The notes below the pieces were generated by a model. It saw only the letters and a program-made list of their open reading frames with translations, did no database searches and was not told the DNA's origin. This document shows positions 37,211 through 44,987 of a stretch of DNA of 64,000 nucleotides, piece by piece (the stretch's first letter is position 1; each line of letters opens with the position of its first letter). This DNA comes from Granulimonas faecalis (GTDB lineage Bacteria; Actinomycetota; Coriobacteriia; Coriobacteriales; Atopobiaceae), in the NCBI RefSeq assembly GCF_022834715.1, contig NZ_BQKC01000001.1:62001-126000 (forward strand), written 5' to 3'. The translations under genes were made by a program, and so were the position numbers.

Positions 37211-37615
37211 TTACTCGCTTGTCGGTTTGACGCGCAGGTCCCACGCAGATATGTAGCCCAGGGTTTCGGGTGCGAGGGTGCTCATCCAGGTGATGAGGGT
37301 GCCGGGCGATACGGTTGCGTCAGCTACGGCATTGCGAAACGTCACGAGCACGTAGGAGCCAACCACGAGCCGGGGGCTGTCGAGCACCTTGGCGATCACG
37401 AGGAGCTGCTCTCCTTCCCTTTGCGAGAAGACCGCCTCGCCCTCGGATGTTCCGGCCGCTGCACCCTCGCCGCCGGTCTGCGCCTGGGAGGCGTCGCCGT
37501 CGCCCGCGTTCGGCGAGCGCGCTGTCTCGGTTTGGGCGCCCTGCCCGCATGAGGCTAGGGCGCCGCCAGCCAACAGGCCGGCAATTGCCATGAGGTGCCG
37601 CCGGGAAATGGCCAC
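37211..37615 (-). CDS. Probable Tat-exported lipoprotein (paralogue B)
   Basis: A 134-residue protein. GTG at 37615 is chosen because GAGGGAGG lies about 7 bases upstream. The N-terminus has SRRHLMAIAGLLAGG, a twin-arginine motif and hydrophobic core, followed by the lipobox-like ALASC, so it is probably a lipid-anchored Tat substrate. After a Gly/Ser/Ala linker the folded part resembles paralogue A (LLVIAKVLDSPRLVVGSYVLVTF, LITWMSTLAPETLGYISAWDL). Function unknown. A repeat of family Q lies just upstream (37637-37664). Confidence 0.72.
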   Translation of the reverse strand: MAISRRHLMAIAGLLAGGALASCGQGAQTETARSPNAGDGDASQAQTGGEGAAAGTSEGEAVFSQREGEQLLVIAKVLDSPRLVVGSYVLVTFRNAVADATVSPGTLITWMSTLAPETLGYISAWDLRVKPTSE

Positions 37616-37636
37616 CACGTTGCCTCCCTCTTTCGT

Positions 37637-37664
37637 GTGACGGGGGACGGTGCCATCTGTCACG
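37637..37664 (+). repeat. Repeat family Q, diverged copy
   Basis: GTGACGG at one end and ATCTGTCAC at the other, with GGTGCC inside; resembles the better copies at 43201-43229 and 57000-57028. Confidence 0.55.
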
Positions 37665-37787
37665 TGCTCTATTTCACTCTACATGAGTTGGCGCAGGGGG
37701 GCACGCGCAGTGGCAGGCCCGGGGACAGCGGGATAGCGGCGATGGCGGCAGCGGAGTCGCGGCAGGAGCGCGGCGTCCCGCCCACCC

Positions 37788-38579
37788 CTAGCAGAGCGTG
37801 GGGATCCCCATGGAGGCGATCTGGCCCAGCACCGCCACGTCGCTCTCGTTGGTGACCACGGCCGTGAAGTCCCCGATGGAGGCAAAGCGGTAGCCGGCCC
37901 GGTTGGAGAACTTCCAGTCCTCGGCCAGCAGGAACCTGTAGGTGGTGTTCTCTATGGCGCGCTGCTTCACCAGGCCGTCGTCCATGACGTCGGCCATGAC
38001 GGCGTGCTTTTGCAGCGAGATGCTCGAGCACGAGACGAAGGCCTTCTCAAAGAGGAGCGGCTCGAGCAGGCTGATGGTGGTGGGGCCGGTGAAGCCGCGC
38101 ATGTCGGGGGAGAGGTACCCGCCGGTGGCCAAGGCCGTTACCTTGGGGTTCTTGGCCAGGACCGTGGGGATGTCGATCATGTTGGTGGTCACGATGCAGC
38201 GCTTGTCGCCCGCGGCCAGAAGCTCGGCGATGTAGAGGCAGGTCTTGGAGACGTCCAGGAAGATGGCGTCGCCGTCGGCGATCTCCATGTAGGCGCGGGC
38301 GGCCACGGCCCTGCGACTGTGCTCGGCGGAGTCCTCCTCGGCGAGGTCGAGGGCCCCGTGGAGCAGGGCCGCCTCGCTGGCGGGCTCGGGCTCGGGCCGG
38401 TCGATCCGGGTGGCGCCGCCGTACTCGCGGCGGCAGAGCCCCTCCGCCGCCAGGACCTTGAGGTCCTTGCGGATGCTATCCACCGAGACGGAGAACCGCT
38501 GGGCCAGCTCCTCCACGGTGGCGTGGCCCTCGGCGTCGATGTATGCGGCCATGGCGCGGCGGCGCTCTTTGGGAAACAC
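37788..38579 (-). CDS. DeoR-family regulator of the PTS/transketolase operon
   Basis: A 263-residue repressor. The N-terminal HTH (ATVEELAQRFSVSVDSIRKDLKVL, about 19-42) is followed by a sugar-phosphate-binding DeoRC domain with DAIFLDVSKTCLYIAELL and ATGGYLS. GTG at 38579 has GAGGAG 5 bases upstream. It is divergent from the PTS operon and is its likely controller, responding to the imported sugar phosphate. Inverted repeats in the 243-base gap are listed separately. Confidence 0.9.
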   Translation of the reverse strand: MFPKERRRAMAAYIDAEGHATVEELAQRFSVSVDSIRKDLKVLAAEGLCRREYGGATRIDRPEPEPASEAALLHGALDLAEEDSAEHSRRAVAARAYMEIADGDAIFLDVSKTCLYIAELLAAGDKRCIVTTNMIDIPTVLAKNPKVTALATGGYLSPDMRGFTGPTTISLLEPLLFEKAFVSCSSISLQKHAVMADVMDDGLVKQRAIENTTYRFLLAEDWKFSNRAGYRFASIGDFTAVVTNESDVAVLGQIASMGIPTLC

Positions 38580-38640
38580 GGGGCTCCTCAGGCGGTTGGC
38601 GGCGGGTTGGGGTGAGAAACCGGGAAAAGCAGACTGTTTC

Positions 38641-38753
38641 GAGACTCAATTTAGTCTCTGCATGCCGTTTTTTCCAGCTTCTTCCTGATTCATCTACCGT
38701 TCATCGTCAAATACCAACCGTTCGCGGGAGAAAACCGGAAGAAACAGGAAAAA
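38641..38753. promoter_or_regulatory. Operator-like inverted repeats between DeoR and the PTS operon
   Basis: GAGACT/AGTCTC (38641-38646 with 38653-38658) is a tight perfect inverted repeat. A longer pair of 17-base arms (38669-38685 and 38737-38753) matches at 15 of 17 positions with about 50 bases between them, which would suit looping by a tetrameric DeoR protein. The region is AT-rich. Confidence 0.5.
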
Positions 38754-38822
38754 TCTAGGAAGTCCTGTCATTGTCAGGGCTGTCCAAGCATCATTAAGTT
38801 GTCTGAAGAGGAAAGGGGCGCC

Positions 38823-39287
38823 ATGGCCAACGCTATCGAGTCCATGCTCAAGCGCGAGAACGTCCAGATCTGGGAGGGGGCAGACTCCTGGGAGGAGGCC
38901 GTGAAGGTGGCCGTCACCCCCCTGGTGGACGGTGGCTTCGTGGAGGACCGCTACATCCAGGGCATCATCGACAACGCCGCCGAGTTCGGCCCGTACTTCG
39001 TGATTTGCCCCGACCTCGCCCTTCTCCACGCCCGTCCCGAGCAGGGCGCCCTCAAGACCCAGCTGGCCGTCACGGTCATGCGCGAGCCGGTCTTCTTCAA
39101 GCCCGAGGGTCCCGGCGTGCGCGTTCTGGTGACGCTGGCCGCCACCGACTCCAACTCCCACATCGAGGTCATGCGCGAGCTCGCCACGATGTTCTCCGAC
39201 CCGGCCACCATCGAGGCCGTGGCCTGCGCCGCCGACGCCGACGAGGCCTACCGCCTGTTCGTCGACGACGCTGAGGCGTCTGCCTGA
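38823..39287 (+). CDS. ulaC: PTS EIIA component, ascorbate/mannitol type
   Basis: A 154-residue cytosolic phosphocarrier. The phospho-acceptor is His69 in DLALLHARPEQG, typical of the UlaC/fructose-mannitol EIIA fold. It passes phosphate from HPr to the EIIB protein encoded at 40947. ATG 38823 follows GAGGAAAGGGG. First gene of the operon; the symbol names the family, while the substrate need not be ascorbate. Confidence 0.9.
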   Translation: MANAIESMLKRENVQIWEGADSWEEAVKVAVTPLVDGGFVEDRYIQGIIDNAAEFGPYFVICPDLALLHARPEQGALKTQLAVTVMREPVFFKPEGPGVRVLVTLAATDSNSHIEVMRELATMFSDPATIEAVACAADADEAYRLFVDDAEASA

Positions 39288-39365
39288 CAGGGCATCATCC
39301 GGCCTCCGGGCCGGCAGCCATAGGAAACGTGTAAGGAACCAACGCGACAAGAAAGGAGACGGATG

Positions 39366-40781
39366 ATGGCAGTGCTCGACTTCTTCGTCAACATCCTGTC
39401 CACTCCGGCGATCCTCGTCGGCCTCCTCTCGCTCATCGGCCTCGTGCTTCAGAAGAAGCCCGTCGAGGACGTCGTGAGCGGCACCATCAAGACCATCGTG
39501 GGCTTCCTGGTGCTCTCCGCCGGCGCCGCCTACCTCCAGAGCGGCTCCCTGCTCGCCTTCGGCGAGGTCTTCAACTACGCCTTCAACATGCAGGGCGTCG
39601 TCCCCAACAACGAGGCCGTCGTGTCCATGGCCCTCAAGGACTTCGGTCAGGCCACGGCCATCATCATGTGCCTGGGCATGGTGCTCAACATCGTGCTCGC
39701 CCGCTTCTCCCGCATGCCCTACATCTTCCTCACCGGCCACCACACCCTGTACATGGCCTGCATGCTCGCCGTCGTGCTCTCCATCGGCGGCCTCGAGGGC
39801 TGGGGCCTCTACGTGGCCGGCGGCTGCGTGCTCGGCCTGATCATGGTGCTCTCGCCGTTCTTCTGCCAGTTCACCTTCCGCAAGGTCACCGGCACCGACG
39901 CCATCGCCCTCGGCCACTTTGGCGGCATCGGCTACGCCATCTCCGGCTGGGTGGGCAAGTTCTTCGAGGGCGGCACCTCCACCGAGGACATCAACTTCCC
40001 CAAGCGACTCACCTTCCTGCGTGACACCGTGGTCTCCATCTCCATCACCATGATGGTGTTCTTCATCGTCGTCACCGGTGTGGCCGTGGGCCGCGGCATC
40101 CTCGACGCCGACCCCACCCAGTTCCAGTACCTGAACGATCTCCTCAACGTGGGCACCGAGACCCACACCAACTGGCTCGTCTGGGCCCTCACTTCCGGCA
40201 TGGCCTTCGCCGGCGGCGTGTACATCATCCTCTCCGGCGTGCGTCTCGTCGTGGGCGAGATCGTCCCCGCCTTCAAGGGCATCGCCACCAAGCTCGTGCC
40301 CGGCGCCGTGCCCGCCATCGACTGCCCCGTCGCGTTCCCCTATGCCCCCAACGCCGTCATCATCGGCTTCCTGGTCTCCTTCGTGGCCGGCATCGTGGGC
40401 CTCGTGATCCTCGGCGCCATCAACGCCTCCCTGGTGCCCGTCGCTCTGATCCTCCCCGGCGTCGTCCCCCACTTCTTCTGCGGCGCCACTGCCGGCGTCT
40501 TCGGCAACGCCCGCGGCGGCATCAAGGGCTGCGTGGCCGGCTCCTTCGTGCACGGCCTGCTGATCACCTTCCTGCCGGCTCTGTGCATGCCCGTCTTCAC
40601 CGCCCTCGGCTTCACTAGCGCCACCTTCTCCGACTTCGACTTCTCCATCCTGGGCATCGCCTTCGGCAACCTCGCCCAGATTGTCCCCGGCATGCCGCTG
40701 CTCATCATCTGCGTGGTCTGCTACCTGGCGCCCATCGTCTACAACTTCGTGGCGCCCAAGAAGGCCGAGGAGGCCAAGTAA
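39366..40781 (+). CDS. ulaA: PTS EIIC permease, ascorbate type
   Basis: Polytopic membrane permease of about 471 residues from the UlaA/SgaT family. It is hydrophobic throughout, with LSLIGLVLQKKPVEDVVSGTIKT near the N-terminus and FFCGATAGVFGNARGGIKGC and IVPGMPLLI later, all typical. ATG 39363 or 39366 (adjacent); GAAAGGAGACGG lies upstream. It moves and hands a sugar to EIIB for phosphorylation. None of the genes needed for ascorbate itself (ulaG, ulaD, ulaE, ulaF) are present. Confidence 0.92.
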   Translation: MAVLDFFVNILSTPAILVGLLSLIGLVLQKKPVEDVVSGTIKTIVGFLVLSAGAAYLQSGSLLAFGEVFNYAFNMQGVVPNNEAVVSMALKDFGQATAIIMCLGMVLNIVLARFSRMPYIFLTGHHTLYMACMLAVVLSIGGLEGWGLYVAGGCVLGLIMVLSPFFCQFTFRKVTGTDAIALGHFGGIGYAISGWVGKFFEGGTSTEDINFPKRLTFLRDTVVSISITMMVFFIVVTGVAVGRGILDADPTQFQYLNDLLNVGTETHTNWLVWALTSGMAFAGGVYIILSGVRLVVGEIVPAFKGIATKLVPGAVPAIDCPVAFPYAPNAVIIGFLVSFVAGIVGLVILGAINASLVPVALILPGVVPHFFCGATAGVFGNARGGIKGCVAGSFVHGLLITFLPALCMPVFTALGFTSATFSDFDFSILGIAFGNLAQIVPGMPLLIICVVCYLAPIVYNFVAPKKAEEAK

Positions 40782-40802
40782 GGCTCCTTGCCCGTGCACT
40801 CC

Positions 40803-40849
40803 CGGCGGGGGCGCCCTGAGCCTCACCGGCCCGGAAGGCGCCCCCGCCG
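40803..40849 (+). terminator. Intra-operon hairpin between EIIC and EIIB genes
   Basis: Perfect 13-bp stem (40803-40815 with 40837-40849) around a 21-base loop, followed by GATTTCT. It probably partly stops transcription or protects the upstream message, setting the ratio of PTS subunits. Confidence 0.6.
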
Positions 40850-40946
40850 ATTTCTCCACACCGTGGACGCATCAAAGTTCCACGATGGAACCCGTACCTA
40901 CAACCCGGCGCCCCAGGGCGCAAGCAATGGAAAGGAAGTCACCACC

Positions 40947-41234
40947 ATGGCTATCTCCAAGATCATGTGCGCCTGCGGCTCCGGCCTCGGCTCCAGTCTG
41001 ATGGTCCAGATGAACATCGACGACGTCCTGGCCGAGCTCGGCCGCACCGACGTCACGGTGGACCACACCACCATCTCCGACGTCCAGCCCGGTGCCGCCG
41101 ACCTCTTCGTCATCGGCCGCGACCTCGAGAACTTCGTCAACGACATCCCCGAGGAGCAGAAGGTCGTCCTCGTGAACATCGTCGACAAGAACGAGCTGCG
41201 CGACAAGCTCAAGGCGAAGTTCGACGCCGAGTAG
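40947..41234 (+). CDS. ulaB: PTS EIIB component, ascorbate/lactose-like type
   Basis: A 95-residue phosphocarrier. The N-terminal P-loop MAISKIMCACGSGLGSSLM contains Cys10, the phosphorylated residue. It takes phosphate from EIIA and gives it to the incoming sugar. ATG 40947 follows GGAAAGGAAG. It lies 165 bases after EIIC, with a hairpin in between. Confidence 0.92.
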   Translation: MAISKIMCACGSGLGSSLMVQMNIDDVLAELGRTDVTVDHTTISDVQPGAADLFVIGRDLENFVNDIPEEQKVVLVNIVDKNELRDKLKAKFDAE

Positions 41235-41312
41235 GCGCGGGCGCCCCACCGACCACAACGCAGGATCAGTGCGGCCCCTGATCTGGGCCGCGACTACCTG
41301 ATGAGAGCCCCA

Positions 41313-41343
41313 GGCGGGCGGCCCTCCAGGACCGCCCGCCTTT
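41313..41343 (+). terminator. Intra-operon hairpin before the transketolase genes
   Basis: GGCGGGCGG (41313-41321) with CCGCCCGCC (41332-41340), then TTT. An attenuator between PTS genes and metabolic genes is likely. Confidence 0.65.
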
Positions 41344-41366
41344 GCTATCTAAAGAAAGGAGATACG

Positions 41367-42218
41367 ATGCAGGCAGAAGAGTTGGAGCGCGTGACCACCC
41401 TCGCGGCCAAGATCCGCCGCGACGTGCTCGAGATGCTGCTTCCCCTGGGGTCCGGCCATCTGGGAGGGTCCTTCTCCATAGCCGACCTCATGGCCCTGCT
41501 CTACGGCAAGGTCCTGGCCTACGACCCCGAGAACCCCCGCTGGGAGGGCCGCGACCGCGTGGTCCTCTCCAAGGGTCACGCCGGCCCCGCCTGGTATGCG
41601 GCCCTCGCCGAGAGCGGGTTCTTCGGTCGTGACATGCTGCTCACGCTCAACCAGGGCCACACCGACCTGCCGAGCCACCCCGACCGCCTCAAGACCCCGG
41701 GTGTGGACATGACCACCGGGTCTCTCGGCCAGGGCTGCTCCACCGCCGCGGGCATCGCCTACGCCAACCGCCTCAAGGGCTCCGACGCCTACACCTACCT
41801 CATCGTGGGAGACGGCGAGCTCAACGAGGGCCAGTGCTGGGAGGCGTTCCAGTTCATTGCCCACAACCGCCTCAACCGCTGCATCGTCATCATCGACGAC
41901 AACAAGAAGCAGCTCGACGGCTACACCGCCGACGTCATGAACCCCTTCGACATCGCCGGGAAGATGCGGGCCTTCGGCTTTGCCACCCAGCGCGTGAACG
42001 GCCAGGACGTCGTGGCCCTGGACGCCGCCATCACCTGCGCCAAGCACACCGAGGACAGCGCCGTGGCCATCGTCATGGACACCGTCAAGGGCGCCGGCGT
42101 CCCCTACTTCGAGCAGCTGATGGACAACCACTCCGTGAAGTTCAACGCCGAGGCCAAGGCGGCCGCCGAGGCCGCCATCGCCGAGCTCGAGGCCGTTATC
42201 GAAGGGAGCCGAGCCTGA
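41367..42218 (+). CDS. Transketolase, N-terminal subunit
   Basis: A 283-residue subunit carrying the thiamine-diphosphate pyrophosphate-binding half. It shows SGHLGGSFSIADLMALLY, LSKGHAGPAWYAAL, TGSLGQGCSTAAGIAYA and the GDG motif VGDGELNEGQCWEA with NKKQLDG. Together with the next gene product it makes one split transketolase, moving two-carbon units between sugar phosphates. ATG 41367 has AAAGAAAGGAG upstream. Its stop overlaps the start of the C-terminal subunit gene. Confidence 0.95.
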   Translation: MQAEELERVTTLAAKIRRDVLEMLLPLGSGHLGGSFSIADLMALLYGKVLAYDPENPRWEGRDRVVLSKGHAGPAWYAALAESGFFGRDMLLTLNQGHTDLPSHPDRLKTPGVDMTTGSLGQGCSTAAGIAYANRLKGSDAYTYLIVGDGELNEGQCWEAFQFIAHNRLNRCIVIIDDNKKQLDGYTADVMNPFDIAGKMRAFGFATQRVNGQDVVALDAAITCAKHTEDSAVAIVMDTVKGAGVPYFEQLMDNHSVKFNAEAKAAAEAAIAELEAVIEGSRA

Positions 42219-43180
42219 TGTTCACCCTCGCCAAGGACCGTTCCCAGATGGGGACCGAGCTCCGCGCCGTGGTGGTCTCCACCCTCCAGGAGCTCATGGC
42301 CGAGCGCGACGACGTGGTGGCCCTCGAGGCCGACCTCGGCGGCGCCAGCGGCTTCACCAAGATCGCCAAGACCAACCCCGACCGCTTCGTGCAGTGCGGC
42401 ATCGCCGAGGCCGACATGATGGGCATCGCCGCCGGCATGTCCTCCGAGGGCTTCGTGCCGTTCTGCCACACCTTCGGGCCCTTCGCCACGCGCCGCGCCT
42501 TCGACCAGGTGTTCCTCTCCGGCGCCTATGCCGGCAACACCCTCAACATCTACGGCTCCGACCCCGGCTTCACCGTGGCCACCAACGGCGGCACCCACAC
42601 CACCTACGAGGACGTGGCGCTCATGCGCACCATCCCCGGGGCCGTGGTGGCCGACGCCGCCGACGCCACCCAGATGGCCTGGATCGTGCGGGAGTTCGCC
42701 GGCCTGGGCACCGGTGTGCACTACGTGCGCGGCAACCGCAAGACCGTCCGCGACGTCTACGCCCCCGGCTCCACCTTCGAGATCGGCCGCGGCAACGTGG
42801 TGCGCGAGGGCACCGACATCCTCGTGGTGACCGCCGGCCAGCTGGTCTCCGACGCGCTGGACGCCGCCGAGGCCCTGGCTGAGAAGGGCGTCTCCGTCGA
42901 GGTGGTGGACATGTTCTGCATCAAGCCGCTGGATGTGGACCTGCTCGTCTCCGAGGCCGCCGGCAAGAAGGCCGTGGTGGCCTTTGAGAACCACAACGTC
43001 ATCGGCGGCCTGGGCTCTGCCGTGGCCGAGGTCATGGCGGAGCGCGCCATCGCCGTGCCGCTCGTGCGCCACGGCGTGGAGGAGCGCTTCGGCCAGGTGG
43101 GCCCCGCCTCCTTCCTGCAGGAGGAGTACGGCCTGACCGCCGACGCCCTCGCGGCCACGGTCGCCGAGGCGCTGGCCTAG
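42218..43180 (+). CDS. Transketolase, C-terminal subunit
   Basis: A 320-residue partner of the preceding gene product. It holds the pyrimidine-binding half, with ALEADLGGASG, QCGIAEADMMGIAAGMSSEG (catalytic Glu) and FGPFATRRAFDQV. The C-terminal domain starts near residue 195. ATG 42218 overlaps the previous stop by one base, with GAAGGGAG upstream, so the two halves are made in equal amounts. Split transketolases of this sort are also used for uncommon ketose phosphates such as apulose 4-phosphate. Confidence 0.95.
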   Translation: MFTLAKDRSQMGTELRAVVVSTLQELMAERDDVVALEADLGGASGFTKIAKTNPDRFVQCGIAEADMMGIAAGMSSEGFVPFCHTFGPFATRRAFDQVFLSGAYAGNTLNIYGSDPGFTVATNGGTHTTYEDVALMRTIPGAVVADAADATQMAWIVREFAGLGTGVHYVRGNRKTVRDVYAPGSTFEIGRGNVVREGTDILVVTAGQLVSDALDAAEALAEKGVSVEVVDMFCIKPLDVDLLVSEAAGKKAVVAFENHNVIGGLGSAVAEVMAERAIAVPLVRHGVEERFGQVGPASFLQEEYGLTADALAATVAEALA

Positions 43181-43200
43181 CCGCCCGCCGCGCGACACGC

Positions 43201-43229
43201 GTGACAGAGGTGCCTGGCCCATCTGTCAC
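43201..43229 (+). repeat. Repeat family Q, copy 1
   Basis: An 8-bp stem GTGACAGA/TCTGTCAC with GGTGCCTGGCCC inside. It matches 57000-57028 at 33 of 35 positions over the core, with weaker similarity for about 20 bases beyond. Both follow a plus-strand stop codon by about 15-20 bases. Confidence 0.75.
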
Positions 43230-43286
43230 TTCGCCTATTCAAGTACTGATAACCACTGACACCAACTGTGGAAAGGGGTAGGTCCC

Positions 43287-43928
43287 GTGAACCTGAACGC
43301 GTTGATCGACCACACCGTCCTCAAGGCCACCGCCACCCGCGACGACGTTGCCCGCCTCTGCGACGAGGCCGTCGAGCACGGCTTCGCCTCGGTGTGCGTG
43401 AACACCTGCTGGGTGCCCATGGTGGCCGAGCGCCTCGCCGGCACCCCCGTAAAGACCTGCTGCGTGGTGGGCTTCCCCCTGGGCGCCATGGCCACCGACC
43501 CCAAGGCCTACGAGGCCAAGTGGGCCGTGGACAACGGCGCCGACGAGGTGGACATGGTCCTCAACGTGGGCTGGCTGCTCGAGGGCGCGGACGACGCCGT
43601 GCGCGAGGACATCGCCGCGGTGGTGCGTGCCTCCCAGGGCCGCTGCGTCAAGGTCATCCTCGAGACCTGCTACCTCGACGACTCCCAGATCGCACGCGCC
43701 TGCCGCCTCTCTGTGGAGGCTGGGGCCGCGTTCGTGAAGACGAGCACCGGTTTCGGCACCGGTGGCGCCACCGTGGGCGACGTGGCGCTCATGCGCGCCA
43801 CCGTGGGCGACGCCTGCAAGGTCAAGGCCTCGGGCGGCATCCACACCGCCGAGGAGGCCGCCGCCATGGTTGAGGCAGGCGCCGACCGCATCGGCACCAG
43901 CTCCGGCATCGCCATCGTCGCGGGGTAA
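43287..43928 (+). CDS. deoC: Deoxyribose-phosphate-aldolase family protein (copy 2)
   Basis: A 213-residue class I aldolase with Lys151 (VKTSTGFGTGG), Lys180 (VKASGG) and Asp89 (NGADEVDMVLN), so catalytically complete. GTG at 43287 follows GAAAGGGG. It is embedded between transketolase and transaldolase genes in a PTS operon, unlike the stand-alone copy at 8073. It may act on a deoxy-sugar phosphate made in this pathway rather than in nucleoside salvage. Confidence 0.93.
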   Translation: MNLNALIDHTVLKATATRDDVARLCDEAVEHGFASVCVNTCWVPMVAERLAGTPVKTCCVVGFPLGAMATDPKAYEAKWAVDNGADEVDMVLNVGWLLEGADDAVREDIAAVVRASQGRCVKVILETCYLDDSQIARACRLSVEAGAAFVKTSTGFGTGGATVGDVALMRATVGDACKVKASGGIHTAEEAAAMVEAGADRIGTSSGIAIVAG

Positions 43929-44033
43929 CCCGCGGTCACGACCGGTCGGCCGTCAGCCGACCCGGGTGGGTTCTTCAACCAATCAGGCTGGGTACCAACG
44001 TCGTGACCCGGCACTTCCGAGAAGGGACACATC

Positions 44034-44702
44034 ATGAAGTTCTTCATCGACACCGCAGACCTCGATCAGATCAAGACCGCCTACAGCTGGGGCTGCGTCG
44101 CCGGCGTGACCACCAACCCCTCCCTCTACGCCAAGACCGGCGGCAAGCTCGCCGACTTCGAGGCCCACATGGTCAAGATCGCCGAGGCCTGTCCCGACGT
44201 GCCGGTGTCCGCCGAGTCCACCGCCACCACCACCGAGGAGATGGTGGCCGAGGGCCTGCGCCTGGCCGCCCTCGCCCCCAACATCGTGGTGAAGCTGCCC
44301 ATCTGCGCCGAGAGCCTTGCCGCCACCAAGGAGCTCAAGAAGCACGGCGTCGACGTCAACATGACGCTCATCTTCACCGTGCCCCAGGCCCTCATGGCCT
44401 GCTCTGCCGGTGCCCGCTACGTCTCTCCGTTCGTGGGTCGCTTCGACGACATCGCCGAGGACGGCATCGACCAGCTCTCCGCCATCGTGACCGCCGTCAA
44501 GAACTACTACGGCCCCGAGCACACCGAGATCATCGCGGCGAGCCTGCGCACCCCCAACCACGTGACCCAGGCCGCCCTCCTCGGTGCCGACATCGCCACC
44601 GTGCCCTTCGCCGCCATGGAGAAGTGCCTGCACCACCCGCTGACCGACGCCGGTCTGGCCGCCTTCGAGGCCGACTGGGCCAAGGTGTCCGCCGCGGAGT
44701 AG
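44034..44702 (+). CDS. tal: Transaldolase of the small (FSA-like) family
   Basis: A 222-residue TIM-barrel enzyme with FFIDTADLDQIK and GVTTNPSL at the N-terminus and the Schiff-base lysine Lys87 (NIVVKLPI). At the position that separates the two activities it has Glu61 (VPVSAEST). Transaldolases carry Glu there, fructose-6-phosphate aldolases Gln. I therefore call it a transaldolase. ATG 44034 follows GAGAAGGGACAC. With split transketolase it completes the non-oxidative pentose-phosphate reactions for whatever sugar the PTS brings in. Confidence 0.85.
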   Translation: MKFFIDTADLDQIKTAYSWGCVAGVTTNPSLYAKTGGKLADFEAHMVKIAEACPDVPVSAESTATTTEEMVAEGLRLAALAPNIVVKLPICAESLAATKELKKHGVDVNMTLIFTVPQALMACSAGARYVSPFVGRFDDIAEDGIDQLSAIVTAVKNYYGPEHTEIIAASLRTPNHVTQAALLGADIATVPFAAMEKCLHHPLTDAGLAAFEADWAKVSAAE

Positions 44703-44748
44703 GGCGCTACCCCTTATCGTTGCCGCCCTCCGGCACCCCCCCATCGGC

Positions 44749-44879
44749 ACCTGAATGCGATTGAGGGCGACTTCCAGCGCGGAAACGTGCCGGAGTCGCC
44801 CTCATCGACGTTCAGGGAGGCGGAATCCGCCCTCAGGTGCGTTCAGGCGCGGAGAGAGGCGCCCTCAACCGTGTTCAGG
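44749..44879. repeat. Array of family P half-repeats
   Basis: A forward half-site near 44749-44770 is followed by three inverted half-sites, each reading CGCCCTCA then, after 6-7 bases, TTCAGG. They start at 44797, 44828 and 44860, a spacing of 31-32 bases. The first forward and inverted units share a perfect 10-bp stem GAGGGCGACT/AGTCGCCCTC. This fills the gap between the convergent tal and Nramp genes. Confidence 0.7.
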
Positions 44880-44945
44880 TGCTGAGGGGGCGAAGGGCCG
44901 CGGGACCGCCCGGTGCACCTGGGGGTGCGACCGGCCGGGGCGACC

Positions 44946-44985
44946 GGCCAATGTGGGACAAAAGTGTCCGACCATTGGGACGGGG
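44946..44985 (-). repeat. Repeat family R, copy near the Nramp stop
   Basis: On the minus strand GTCCCAATGGTCGGACACTT is followed by TTGTCCCACATTGG, about 1.7 units of a 22-base repeat. The same unit occurs 2.5 times after the fsa stop at 53301-53355. Both start within a few bases of a stop codon. Confidence 0.7.
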
Positions 44986-44987
44986 AC

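Noticed and set aside
38694-40859. Long antisense open frame across the PTS EIIA and EIIC genes
   Set aside because: Composition shadow of well-identified genes; product is Gly/Glu/His-rich repeats with no domain.
38823-41234. Dedicated ascorbate uptake system
   Set aside because: The PTS family is ascorbate-type, but the lactonase, decarboxylase, isomerase and epimerase of ascorbate breakdown are absent and other enzymes occupy the operon.
44797-44879. Possible CRISPR array (31-32-base periodic units)
   Set aside because: Only three units, the conserved parts are split within each unit, no spacer-like inserts and no cas genes. They are half-sites of the palindromic family P.
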